Below, piece after piece: positions 27,568-36,044 of a stretch of DNA of 62,550 nucleotides. The stretch spans positions 1 to 62,550 of the forward strand of contig BLMJ01000164.1 in assembly GCA_011960625.1 (NCBI GenBank). Direction: 5' to 3'. Below the pieces are notes generated by a model that was not told where the DNA came from, did no database searches, and saw only the letters and a list, made by a program, of their open reading frames with translations. Both the position numbers and the translations under genes were made by a program. Position 1 is the first letter of the stretch, and each line of letters starts with the position of its first letter. The DNA is from Lachnospiraceae bacterium (GTDB taxonomy: Bacteria > Bacillota > Clostridia > Lachnospirales > Lachnospiraceae).

Positions 27568-28366
27568 GACGAGGCTGTTAAGCGGAATCGTGCTGGTAAT
27601 TGTACTGGTGGCGACGGTAGGAACGGGCGGTAATCTTTTGTTTGCGTTTCTTGGCGCCATAAGTTTGGTCGGTATGACCGAATTGTATAAGATTGTCGGA
27701 GTTCACAATAAGGCGCTGGGAGTTGTGGGTTATTTGGCGGCGTTGGCTTATTACGGGCTATTGTGGGGCAAAGCCATGGAATATGTGACCATGCTTTCCA
27801 TTGTCTTTCTGATTCTACTGATGGCTGTGTATGTGTTTTCGTTTCCTGCGTTTCGTGCGGATCAGGTCATGACCGTCTTTTTTGGTTTCTTTTATGTGGC
27901 GGTCATGCTTTCCTATGTGTACCAGACCCGTATACTTCCAGATGGCGGCGTGGTGGTATGGCTGATTTTCTTAAGCTCATGGGGCTGCGACACCTGTGCT
28001 TACTGTGTGGGAGTGTTGATCGGAAAACATAAGATGGCGCCGAAGTTAAGTCCGAAGAAATCTGTGGAAGGCGGAATCGGCGGAATTGTGGGTGCAGGTT
28101 TGCTTGGCGCGCTGTTTGCCCTTTATATGAACCAGTGGGGAGGCGCGTCTGCCGCTCCATTCTACTATGCTGTGATTTGTGCGGCGGGCGGAGCTATTTC
28201 CCAGGTGGGAGATTTAGCAGCTTCTGCCATTAAGCGTAACCATGAGATTAAGGATTATGGGAAGCTGATTCCCGGACACGGTGGAATTTTAGACCGGTTC
28301 GACAGTGTGATTTTTACTGCTCCGGTAATCTTTTATATGGCGGCGCTGCTGGCGGGGAGTTTATAG
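27560..28366 (+). CDS. cdsA: Phosphatidate cytidylyltransferase
   Basis: CdsA makes CDP-diacylglycerol, the branch point for phospholipids. The 268-residue membrane protein has about eight hydrophobic segments and the family signature SPKKSVEGGIGG...DYGKLIPGHGGILDRFDS near the C-terminus. Its start overlaps the uppS stop. Confidence 0.95.
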   Translation: MFKTRLLSGIVLVIVLVATVGTGGNLLFAFLGAISLVGMTELYKIVGVHNKALGVVGYLAALAYYGLLWGKAMEYVTMLSIVFLILLMAVYVFSFPAFRADQVMTVFFGFFYVAVMLSYVYQTRILPDGGVVVWLIFLSSWGCDTCAYCVGVLIGKHKMAPKLSPKKSVEGGIGGIVGAGLLGALFALYMNQWGGASAAPFYYAVICAAGGAISQVGDLAASAIKRNHEIKDYGKLIPGHGGILDRFDSVIFTAPVIFYMAALLAGSL

Positions 28367-28484
28367 TTTAGACTCTTTTATTATATAATGATAGGAAAGG
28401 TTCCTGCATATATATAGTACCGTCGGAGATTCTTTAATATTTGATTTACAAGATGAATGTATTTTACAATGAGAGAGGTAAGAG

Positions 28485-29627
28485 ATGAAGAAAATAGCCA
28501 TATTAGGCTCCACAGGCTCTATCGGAACCCAGACTCTTGAGGTGGTTCGGGAAAATGGCGACATTGAGGTTCTGGGTATTGCGGCGGGCAGCAATATAAA
28601 GCTTTTGGAGGAGCAGATTCGGGAATTTCGTCCGCGGCTTGCAGCCGTGTGGTCTGAGGAGAAAGCAAGAGAGCTAAAGGCACGTGTTTCTGATACAGAT
28701 ACGAAAGTGGTAGCCAAAATGGAGGGACTTTTGGAAGTATCAACTCTTGCGGATACGGAGATACTAGTGACAGCGATTGTCGGAATGATAGGGATTCGTC
28801 CTACGATTGAAGCAATCAAGGCGGGGAAGGATATTGCACTTGCCAATAAGGAGACGTTAGTGACAGCAGGGCATATTATTATGCCGTTGGCCAAGGAAAA
28901 CCATGTGTCCATCCTTCCTGTGGACAGTGAGCACAGTGCCATCTTTCAGTCTTTGCAGGGAAATCCTAAGAAGGCGCTTCACAAGATTATCTTGACGGCC
29001 TCCGGCGGCCCCTTCCGTGGAAAGAAAGAGGAAGAACTGCTGGAAATCCGAGTGGAGGATGCCCTAAAGCACCCAAACTGGGAGATGGGACGGAAGATTA
29101 CAATCGATTCTTCCACCATGGTTAACAAAGGGCTGGAGGTCATTGAGGCAAAATGGCTGTTTGGAGTGGAGGTGGACCAGATACAGGTGGTGGTGCAGCC
29201 CCAGAGTATTATTCATTCTATGGTGGAGTATGTGGATGGGGCAATTATGGCAGAGCTTGGAACGCCGGACATGAAGCTGCCCATTCAATATGCGCTTTAT
29301 TATCCTGAGAGGAGGCATCTGCCAGGAGAGAGGGTAGATTTCTGGAGCCTTGGCAAACTGGAGTTTGAGAAGCCGGACATGGATACCTTCTATGGCCTTA
29401 AGTTGGCCTATGAAGCGGGGAAAAAGGGAGGCACCCTTCCGACGGTTTTTAATGCTGCGAATGAACTGGCAGTGCGGCAGTTTTTGAATCGTGAGATTAA
29501 GTATCTTGAGATTGTGGAGATCATTGAGGACTGTATGAGGGCGCACAGGAACATCGCTAACCCCTCCCTTCAGGAGATACTGGATACGGAAGCGGCAACT
29601 TATGACAGGATCAATAGTAGGAGGTAA
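28485..29627 (+). CDS. dxr: 1-deoxy-D-xylulose 5-phosphate reductoisomerase
   Basis: DXR makes 2-C-methyl-D-erythritol 4-phosphate in the MEP isoprenoid pathway with NADPH. The 380-residue product has the Rossmann motif LGSTGSIGTQTL, the metal-binding LPVDSEHSAIFQ, ASGGPFRG and HPNWEMGRKITIDSSTMVNK. It starts at ATG 28485 behind GAGAGGTAAGAG. A TATAAT at 28384-28389 with a weak TTATAG 17 bp upstream could give it a separate promoter. Confidence 0.96.
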   Translation: MKKIAILGSTGSIGTQTLEVVRENGDIEVLGIAAGSNIKLLEEQIREFRPRLAAVWSEEKARELKARVSDTDTKVVAKMEGLLEVSTLADTEILVTAIVGMIGIRPTIEAIKAGKDIALANKETLVTAGHIIMPLAKENHVSILPVDSEHSAIFQSLQGNPKKALHKIILTASGGPFRGKKEEELLEIRVEDALKHPNWEMGRKITIDSSTMVNKGLEVIEAKWLFGVEVDQIQVVVQPQSIIHSMVEYVDGAIMAELGTPDMKLPIQYALYYPERRHLPGERVDFWSLGKLEFEKPDMDTFYGLKLAYEAGKKGGTLPTVFNAANELAVRQFLNREIKYLEIVEIIEDCMRAHRNIANPSLQEILDTEAATYDRINSRR

Positions 29628-29635
29628 CTCGTAAT

Positions 29636-30667
29636 TTGGGTATTATATTAGCAATCATTATCTTTAGTTTTATCGTATTCTTTCATGAACTGGGACATTT
29701 TTTACTGGCGAAGAAAAATGGTATTGATGTGGAGGAATTTGCCATCGGCATGGGCCCGACTCTGTATTCAAGGGAGTATAAGGGAACGAAATATGCAGTC
29801 CGGCTTTTCCCAATCGGCGGGTTCTGCGCCATGGGGGAGGATGAGGAAGCAACGGATTCGCCCGGTAATTTCAACAACAAATCTGTGTGGGCAAGGATTT
29901 CCGTGATTCTGGCGGGACCTATGTTTAACTTCATTCTGGCGATTATATTCGCCACGATCCTGACGGCCATGGTCGGCTATGATCGGCCTGTGATAGAAAG
30001 TGTGGCGGAAGGTTTCCCGGCAGAGGAAGCTGGTCTTAGGGAAGGCGACCGGATTGTTAGGATGGGGGAAAAGAAGATTCGTATCTTCCGGGAGATTACT
30101 ATATACAACCAGTTTCATCAGGGGGAGGACGTTGAGATTACCTACAGCCGCAACGGAGAAGAACATAGGGTGACACTGAGTCCGAAGGAGGATGAAGAAC
30201 TGGGGTATAGCCGGCTTGGAATTACCTCGGAGGGATATCGAAAGGCAAATGCCCTGGAAGCTGTGCGTTATGGCGCCTATTCTGTGAACTACTGGATTAG
30301 CACGACTGTTGAGAGTCTTAAAATGCTGATTACGGGAAAAGTAAGTATCAATAACCTTACAGGTCCTGTAGGAATTGTGGATGTGGTGGAGGATACCTAC
30401 CAGGAGAGCAAATCTTACGGAAATTTTGTGGTGCTTGTGGAGCTTTTGAATATTGCTATTATGCTGTCAGCCAATTTAGGCGTCATGAATCTGCTGCCGT
30501 TTCCTGCATTGGACGGCGGGAGGCTGGTATTCTTGTTTTTGGAGGCAGTCCGCAGAAAACGGGTGTCGCCGGAGAAGGAAGGGTATGTGCATATGATTGG
30601 AATCGTATTGTTGATGTTATTGATGGTGTTTGTGATGTTCAACGATATCCGGCGGGTGTTCTTTTAA
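29636..30667 (+). CDS. rseP: Site-2 intramembrane metalloprotease RseP
   Basis: RseP cleaves transmembrane anchors of anti-sigma factors and leftover signal peptides. The 343-residue product has the zinc motif FHELGHF in the first helix, a PDZ domain at about residues 120-190 (FPAEEAGLREGDRIVRMG) and the LDG motif in LPFPALDGGRLVF. The start is TTG 29636 with AGGAGG about 11 bp upstream. It closes the core lipid/isoprenoid run. The ECF sigma/membrane-protein pair at 35.5 kb could be a substrate system, which is speculative. Confidence 0.95.
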   Translation: MGIILAIIIFSFIVFFHELGHFLLAKKNGIDVEEFAIGMGPTLYSREYKGTKYAVRLFPIGGFCAMGEDEEATDSPGNFNNKSVWARISVILAGPMFNFILAIIFATILTAMVGYDRPVIESVAEGFPAEEAGLREGDRIVRMGEKKIRIFREITIYNQFHQGEDVEITYSRNGEEHRVTLSPKEDEELGYSRLGITSEGYRKANALEAVRYGAYSVNYWISTTVESLKMLITGKVSINNLTGPVGIVDVVEDTYQESKSYGNFVVLVELLNIAIMLSANLGVMNLLPFPALDGGRLVFLFLEAVRRKRVSPEKEGYVHMIGIVLLMLLMVFVMFNDIRRVFF

Positions 30668-30714
30668 ACTTCGATTGCTATTTCTGTGTTATTCAAAAAT
30701 TTATGAATTATATG

Positions 30715-30745
30715 TTGACTTAGAGTAAGCTCCAGATGATATAGT
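30715..30745 (+). promoter_or_regulatory. MerR-type promoter with 19-bp spacer
   Basis: TTGACT (30715-30720) and TATAGT (30740-30745) are separated by exactly 19 bp holding an imperfect dyad (CTTAGAGTAAGCTCCAGA). The over-long spacer with a central dyad is the hallmark of promoters untwisted by MerR-family activators, and the half-site resembles those of AdhR-like regulators. It should be autoregulated by the MerR gene that follows. Confidence 0.85.
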
Positions 30746-30850
30746 GGTTATATGGAATTGCCTCGCGGCTGGGAAGAGGGTATGAGAGCCTGTGCTTTTT
30801 CCTTTGCGGAATGGGCAAAATAGAAATGCTTTGACGGAAGAGGTGAGGGA

Positions 30851-31225
30851 ATGACCATTTCAGAAGTAAGTAAACGATATGGAATTTCACAGGATACTCT
30901 AAGATATTATGAACGAATCGGGGTGATACCGCCAGTACACAGGAGTGAGAGCGGGGTTCGGGATTACACGGAGGAGGACTGCGGCTGGGTGGAGCTTGCG
31001 GGCTGTATGCGAGGGGCAGGGCTGCCCCTTTTAGCTTTAGCGGAGTATGTCCGCTTGAGTCAAAAGGGTGACGAGACCATTCCTGAAAGACGTAAGCTAC
31101 TGATTAAGCAAAAGGAGCAGCTTTCCGTTCAGCTTAAGGCAATCCAGAATACAATGGAACGGCTGGAGTATAAGATTTCCTGCTACGACAGGGCGATGGA
31201 GACTGGCAGGCTGGTCTGGGATTAA
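30851..31225 (+). CDS. MerR family transcriptional regulator
   Basis: The 124-residue protein has the MerR winged helix at the N-terminus (MTISEVSKRYGISQDTLRYYERIGVIPP-like start, with the conserved YYERIG), then a coiled-coil dimerisation helix with no obvious metal-binding cysteine cluster near the C-terminus. It fits the aldehyde or thiol-stress subgroup that controls oxidoreductases. It lies 14 bp before the aldo/keto reductase gene, under a 19-bp-spacer promoter. Confidence 0.93.
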   Translation: MTISEVSKRYGISQDTLRYYERIGVIPPVHRSESGVRDYTEEDCGWVELAGCMRGAGLPLLALAEYVRLSQKGDETIPERRKLLIKQKEQLSVQLKAIQNTMERLEYKISCYDRAMETGRLVWD

Positions 31226-31239
31226 AGGAGGAGGAAGCT

Positions 31240-32370
31240 ATGATTTATAAGGAATTTCAAGATTTGAAATTATCTGCGTTGGGCATGGGCGCCATGCGCC
31301 TTCCGGTTGTCGACAAAATGGACGAGAATATCGACGAGGCGGCAACAGCTGGGATGGTAGAGTACGCATTTGAGAAGGGGATTAATTATTTTGATACGGC
31401 ATGGGGGTATCATGGAGGGAACTCTGAATATGTGATGGGAAGGGTTTTGAGTAAGTATCCGCGGGAGAAGTTTTATCTGGCGACCAAGTTCCCGGGATAT
31501 GATCTTGCAAACATGCCAAAGGTAGAAGAAATCTTTGAAAAGCAGCTTGAGAAATGTCAGGTCTCGTATTTTGATTTCTATCTGTTCCACAATGTCTGTG
31601 AGATGAATATCAATGAATATCTTGATGAGCAGTATGGAATCTATGAGTATCTGATGAGACAGAAGGAGAACGGAAGGATTCGTCATCTAGGTTTTTCTGT
31701 TCATGGAAATTACGAGGTTATGAAACGTTTCTTAGAAGCGTATGGGAAAGATATGGAATTTTGTCAGATTCAGCTTAACTATGTTGATTGGAGTTTCCAG
31801 GAGGCAAAAGCAAAGGTGGAGCTGCTGAATGAATATAAGATTCCGATTTGGGTGATGGAGCCTCTGCGGGGAGGTATGCTTGCAGCTCTCTCGGAGGAGA
31901 ACACACAAAAGCTGTCTGTCCTTCGGCCTGAGGAGGAGATTCCGGCATGGGCGTTCCGTTTCCTCCAATCCATCCCGAATGTGGTGATGACACTGTCTGG
32001 AATGTCAAATTTTGAACAGCTTGAGAAGAATGTACATACTTTTGAAAGTGAGAAACCATTGAATGAAGAGGAGCTTCAGACGCTGCTTGGCATTGCCGAC
32101 AGTATGATAAATGGTGTGCCTTGTACGGAATGTCGTTATTGTACATCCCATTGTCCACAGGGGATTGACATTCCTTCTATGTTGAAGCTGTACAATGAAC
32201 ACAAGTTTACCGGCGGCGGGTTTATTGCGCCTATGGCGTTGATGGCTGTACCGGAAGATAAACTGCCTTCTGCCTGCGTTGGATGCAGAAGCTGTGAGGC
32301 TGTCTGTCCGCAGCAGATTAAGATTTCGGAGACGCTTTCTGATTTTGCAGGCATGTTAAAGCAGGAATAA
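31240..32370 (+). CDS. Aldo/keto reductase with C-terminal 4Fe-4S domain
   Basis: The 376-residue product has an aldo/keto reductase barrel (start LSALGMGAMRLP, catalytic region FDTAWGYHGG) followed by a ferredoxin-like tail with two cysteine sets, CTECRYCTSHCPQG and CVGCRSCEAVCPQQ, for two Fe-S clusters. Such predicted oxidoreductases are common in anaerobes; the substrate is unknown. It is the structural gene of the MerR-controlled operon and may detoxify an aldehyde or quinone. It starts at ATG 31240 behind AAAGGAGGAGG. Confidence 0.93.
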   Translation: MIYKEFQDLKLSALGMGAMRLPVVDKMDENIDEAATAGMVEYAFEKGINYFDTAWGYHGGNSEYVMGRVLSKYPREKFYLATKFPGYDLANMPKVEEIFEKQLEKCQVSYFDFYLFHNVCEMNINEYLDEQYGIYEYLMRQKENGRIRHLGFSVHGNYEVMKRFLEAYGKDMEFCQIQLNYVDWSFQEAKAKVELLNEYKIPIWVMEPLRGGMLAALSEENTQKLSVLRPEEEIPAWAFRFLQSIPNVVMTLSGMSNFEQLEKNVHTFESEKPLNEEELQTLLGIADSMINGVPCTECRYCTSHCPQGIDIPSMLKLYNEHKFTGGGFIAPMALMAVPEDKLPSACVGCRSCEAVCPQQIKISETLSDFAGMLKQE

Positions 32371-32390
32371 CAGGAAAAGAAGCGGGAGTT

Positions 32391-32484
32391 GTTGCAAAAT
32401 ACAGCTTGTATACAATATATGGGTGAGGTTCGGTAATCCAATGCCATATATTATATAGAGCAGATATTTTGCAACAGCTTTTTT
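32391..32484. terminator. Long imperfect hairpin with T run
   Basis: GTTGCAAAATA (32391-32401) pairs with TATTTTGCAAC (32465-32475), followed by TTTTTT. Inside, AATATATGG pairs with CCATATATT, giving two arms of about 32 bp and a loop of about 21 bases. It ends the reductase operon and may also serve the convergent minus-strand gene. The size is unusual for a terminator. Confidence 0.7.
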
Positions 32485-32504
32485 ATGGTATTATACTTTC
32501 TTGT

Positions 32505-33728
32505 CTAATCATACTGCCAATAAACCGTAATTTTATTCAGCTCAGGTTCATCCATATACTGATACCGTACCTCAGTAAGCCCGTACCAGTCTGCAAGATT
32601 CTGTGCGGCTGACTTCATGATATTCTGAAATACATCATCATGGGCTTCCTCGTAGAGTGCGTCGCTGGCGAACTTAAGCACCACAGGATTTTCACCGTCT
32701 GAAATGACGCTGTTCATCCGCATCAGTACCAGGTCTGGATCGTAAGAGGAATAATACATATTATTCATCATGTAGTAGTTTCGATTCATGACGGTACATG
32801 CAGGAAGCACAACATCACGGTCGGGAGTGTGGTTTTTCATAAGCTCCGTATCGTCACAGAGCATATAGTCGTAGCTGATTAACTGGAACTGTTTGACATC
32901 CTCTCCCTCGGAGGCCTGAAAAACCGGATCGCCCCAGGTTACATCCATATAGTAGTAGTCTCCCTCACATTTCACCAGATTCCATGCATGGTTCTGCCCT
33001 CCACTGGTTGTCCCGGTAACATAGGTGCAGAATACGCCTAGCTGTTCTAAAAGGTACTGAGCTGCTTTCGAGTACCCGGCACAGACGGAGCGCTGATGGA
33101 TGAATACGCTGTAAATATTTTGGTTATCAGGGGCTTCCAGATCATAGTCAACCGTATTTACTATATATTCATAGACATACAGGATTTTGTTGTAATCGGA
33201 TTCTTCCAATGAGATTCCTGATAGACATTGGAAGGCCTGAGCTTCGATCTGCTCCTTCATCTGTTCTTTTTCTGTCTCATCATAAGCATAGGTCGGTCTT
33301 AGTACGGTATAAGGTTCTGCCCCCTCATAGCTGGTGGCAGAGATTGTGCCGTCGCACCAAAAAATATCTGGGCAGTCTTTTAAGATAAATTGAAAGATTT
33401 CATTAGCCCGCTCCGCATCGGAAGCATGAATATATATTTCTTTGGTATTTTCTTGCAGCCCTTCTAGAATTTCTCGGTAGGTAAGCTGCTCTGTCTCATT
33501 GAGCTGTTGGTAGTAGTATTTCTGGCTGACCTCATCTTCCTTCAGCACTACCTCCTGAAAGGGGATTTCCTCGGGGCTTGTCAGTTCCCGTTCGATTTCT
33601 TTCACCACATTGGGCTTGAAGCCGATGCCGTAGGCGATACAAAACGATGCGACTGCCAGGCAGAGCAACCCGCTTGTCACCGCGATCGTATGTAGGCAAC
33701 CCCTTTTTCTACGTCGTCTTTTCTTCAT
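32505..33728 (-). CDS. Membrane-anchored transglutaminase-like protein
   Basis: The 407-residue protein starts with a strongly basic N-terminus (MKKRRRRKRG) and one membrane helix, then an extracytoplasmic region with a transglutaminase-like core near residues 200-290. The triad is visible as Cys in RSVCAGYSKAAQYLL, His in QNHAWNLV and Asp in MDVTWGDP. These domains act as peptidases or cross-linkers at the cell surface; which one is not known. It is divergent from the peptidoglycan-binding gene. Confidence 0.85.
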   Translation of the reverse strand: MKKRRRRKRGCLHTIAVTSGLLCLAVASFCIAYGIGFKPNVVKEIERELTSPEEIPFQEVVLKEDEVSQKYYYQQLNETEQLTYREILEGLQENTKEIYIHASDAERANEIFQFILKDCPDIFWCDGTISATSYEGAEPYTVLRPTYAYDETEKEQMKEQIEAQAFQCLSGISLEESDYNKILYVYEYIVNTVDYDLEAPDNQNIYSVFIHQRSVCAGYSKAAQYLLEQLGVFCTYVTGTTSGGQNHAWNLVKCEGDYYYMDVTWGDPVFQASEGEDVKQFQLISYDYMLCDDTELMKNHTPDRDVVLPACTVMNRNYYMMNNMYYSSYDPDLVLMRMNSVISDGENPVVLKFASDALYEEAHDDVFQNIMKSAAQNLADWYGLTEVRYQYMDEPELNKITVYWQYD

Positions 33729-33821
33729 ATCTGCTCCTTACCGTATCTATTCTAAACAGTTTTATTCAACCGTCGATACTCTATATTATATTCAATTTTC
33801 TCAAAATATACAATATCGGTA

Positions 33822-33848
33822 ACGATTTCTTACGGTACTCATATTCTA
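33822..33848 (+). promoter_or_regulatory. Possible SigK-type sporulation promoter
   Basis: AC (33822-33823), a 16-bp spacer and CATATTCTA (33840-33848) fit the mother-cell SigK consensus AC-N16-CATAnnnTA. The gene downstream looks like a spore coat or cortex protein. The motif is short, so chance is possible. Confidence 0.4.
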
Positions 33849-33879
33849 ATCGCAAGAAAGTCTTTTGTGAGGTGTTTCT

Positions 33880-35145
33880 ATGAATGTTATGAAAGCGACC
33901 CAGCAGGATACCCCTGATAAAGGAAAACTTAGGATTAACCTTACGTCGGAGATTACAGCCTATCCAGTGGCTGATGCGACGATATCCATTTCTTATACGG
34001 GAGTGCCGGACAGCCAGTTGGAGAAGCTGACTACGGATTCTTCCGGCCAGACTGAAACGATTGAGCTGGATGCTCCGCCTTTGGAGTATAGTCTGGATGT
34101 GGATAATGAGCTTCAACCGTATTCGGAGTACACGCTTCGGGTGGAAGCGCCGGGGTTTGAGCCGGTTAGTATTGCCGGCGCGGAGATTTTATCCTCTGTT
34201 ACTGCTATCCAGAACATATCTTTAAGTCCCTTAGAGACAACAGACCCTTCGGAGGAGATATTTGTTATTCCTGCACATACACTTTATGGCTCTTATCCGG
34301 CAAAGATTCCGGAGGATGAGATCAAGCCGATGAATGAGACAGGGGAGATTGTCTTAAGCAGGGTGGTGGTTCCGGAGTATGTGGTGGTGCATGACGGGAG
34401 TCCAAGGGATTCTACGGCGCAAAATTATTATGTGAAATATAAGGATTACATTAAGAATGTAGCGTCTAGCGAGATTTATGCCACTTGGCCGGCGGATACC
34501 ATACGGGCGAATGTGCTGGCAATTATGTCCTTTACTTTGAACCGAGTGTTTACGGAATGGTATCGTAACCAGGGGTATGAATTTACGATTACTTCCTCTA
34601 CTGCTTTCGACCACAAATGGATTCCTGAGCGGAATATTTTTGACACCATATCGGTGATTGTGGATGAGCTGTTTGCTGATTATCTGTCGCGGCCCAATGT
34701 GAAGCAGCCGATCCTGACGCAGTACTGTGACGGCAGGCAGGTACAGTGTCCGAATTGGATGACTCAATGGGGCAGTAAATCCCTTGGAGATCAGGGGTAT
34801 TCCCCGATTGAAATCCTGCGTTACTTCTACGGTGACAATATGTACATCAACTCTGCCGAGGCAATTTCAGGCATACCGTCCTCCTGGCCGGGGTATAATC
34901 TGGAAAATGGTTCCAGCGGCAGCAAGGTTCGACAGCTTCAGGAACAGATCAATGTAATCGCCACAGCCTATCCTGCAATACCGAGGCTGAATGTTGACGG
35001 AATCTATGGACCGGCCACCGCTGCGGCTGTCAGTAAATTTCAGTCCGTTTTTGGTCTGCCTGCCACCGGAATTACAGATTACAAGACTTGGTATAAGATT
35101 TCAGAAATCTATGTAGGCGTATCACGGATTGCGGAATTAACCTAA
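33880..35145 (+). CDS. Peptidoglycan-binding protein, SpoIID-like
   Basis: The 421-residue protein has no signal peptide. It shows an N-terminal beta-sandwich of about 110 residues (carboxypeptidase-regulatory-like), a middle domain resembling SpoIID/LytB (YIKNVASSEIYATWPADTIRANVLA) and a C-terminal PG_binding_1 domain (SSGSKVRQLQEQINVIATAY...LNVDGIYGPATAAAVSKFQ). Absence of a signal fits a mother-cell protein acting on spore cortex or coat. It has a possible SigK promoter. The precise role is unknown. Confidence 0.75.
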   Translation: MNVMKATQQDTPDKGKLRINLTSEITAYPVADATISISYTGVPDSQLEKLTTDSSGQTETIELDAPPLEYSLDVDNELQPYSEYTLRVEAPGFEPVSIAGAEILSSVTAIQNISLSPLETTDPSEEIFVIPAHTLYGSYPAKIPEDEIKPMNETGEIVLSRVVVPEYVVVHDGSPRDSTAQNYYVKYKDYIKNVASSEIYATWPADTIRANVLAIMSFTLNRVFTEWYRNQGYEFTITSSTAFDHKWIPERNIFDTISVIVDELFADYLSRPNVKQPILTQYCDGRQVQCPNWMTQWGSKSLGDQGYSPIEILRYFYGDNMYINSAEAISGIPSSWPGYNLENGSSGSKVRQLQEQINVIATAYPAIPRLNVDGIYGPATAAAVSKFQSVFGLPATGITDYKTWYKISEIYVGVSRIAELT

Positions 35146-35199
35146 GAGATACTCTTTACACTGAAAGTAAATGTGTCAGCACATTACACTAGAGAAGCG

Positions 35200-35281
35200 G
35201 GAAATCGGAAGGATTTTATGATAGTGGCAAAATATCTGAAGTCTGGCAGCAGTGCATTTTGCAGGCTGTCTTCCGATTTCC
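35200..35281. repeat. 12-bp perfect inverted repeat with 58-bp interior
   Basis: GGAAATCGGAAG (35200-35211) and CTTCCGATTTCC (35270-35281) form a perfect 12-bp stem. The interior has a second dyad (GCAAAAT/ATTTTGC). It sits 55 bp after the peptidoglycan-binding gene in the 35146-35528 gap, with no clear T run after it. It may be a structured 3' UTR, a small RNA or a degenerate element. I see no coding sequence in this gap. Confidence 0.5.
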
Positions 35282-35398
35282 ATGGTCTTTTCACCGCCTG
35301 AAATTTATCTTTTCATAAAGCGGCGGATGCCGTTTCTGTAAGATTTCTTAATTTCTTTTATTGTTTTCCAAAACCGTTTTGATATATTCAACAGATAT

Positions 35399-35522
35399 TG
35401 AAATCATTTTCTCTGTGTAGTACGTTATCTTTCATAGGGGACGCCCAAATGTGCTGTAACAGCAGTACGCCAGAGTTTGCCCAAGGAGTCATGAGACGGC
35501 GGGCAGACTCACATAAGGAGGA
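35399..35522 (+). promoter_or_regulatory. Structured 5' leader of the ECF sigma gene
   Basis: A TGAAAT (35399) and CGTTAT (35423) pair resembles an ECF-type promoter, though the spacing is slightly long. The transcript would carry a GCTG-TAA-CAGC hairpin (35453-35463) and a 10-bp stem GAGTTTGCCC/GGGCAGACTC (35473-35482 with 35501-35510, one G-U) ending 5 bases before the AAGGAGG ribosome site. This could control translation. It did not match a riboswitch class I could recall. Confidence 0.45.
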
Positions 35523-35528
35523 AAAATT

Positions 35529-36041
35529 TTGACGCGTGAAAATGAATTGCTGCACCGAATTAAACAAGGAGATACTTCATGCTGGGAAGAGTTGGTGTCT
35601 ATGTATTACGAGGATATCCTAAGATACTGCATCTATCATTCACCAGATATGGAGACAGCCCAGGATGCGGTCCAGGAGACGTTTCTTAAGGTAATCCGCT
35701 TTTTTCCACAGTACCGTAATAGGGGAAAGTTTCGGGGATTTTTGTACAAGGTGGCGTCCAATACCTGTACGGATCTGTGGAGAAAGAGAAAAAACGTGGA
35801 GATTTCGGAGGATATGGAATTTCTAGAGACGGGATTTGCAAAGCTTGAAGCCCAGGTAAATTTCCAGTATATGGTGAGGAATCTCTCAGAAGAGCTGCGG
35901 GAGATAGTGTATCTTAAATTTGCCCAGGAGTTAACCCTTAAGGAGATCGCAATGGTGACGGAACTGCCTATGCGGACGGTACAGTCCAGACTTCGGAGGG
36001 CATTGAAGCTGTTGAAAAATGAGATGGAAGGAAAGGTGTGA
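35529..36041 (+). CDS. RNA polymerase sigma factor, ECF type
   Basis: The 170-residue protein has sigma-70 region 2 (YYEDILRYCIYHSPDMETAQ, then DAVQETFLKVIRFFPQYR) and region 4 (EELREIVYLKFAQELTLKEI, then PMRTVQSRLRRALKLLK), with no region 1 or 3, as in ECF factors. The start is TTG 35529 behind AAGGAGG. The next gene, 3 bp downstream, encodes a membrane protein that is a natural candidate for its anti-sigma factor. Confidence 0.92.
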   Translation: MTRENELLHRIKQGDTSCWEELVSMYYEDILRYCIYHSPDMETAQDAVQETFLKVIRFFPQYRNRGKFRGFLYKVASNTCTDLWRKRKNVEISEDMEFLETGFAKLEAQVNFQYMVRNLSEELREIVYLKFAQELTLKEIAMVTELPMRTVQSRLRRALKLLKNEMEGKV

Positions 36042-36044
36042 GAG

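Noticed and set aside
35200-35281. A second invertible segment
   Set aside because: The repeats are only 12 bp, the interior is 58 bp and has no promoter; a hairpin is simpler.
35440-35522. Known riboswitch (ykkC, ZTP, c-di-GMP, cobalamin, fluoride)
   Set aside because: None of the conserved core motifs of these classes could be found in the leader.
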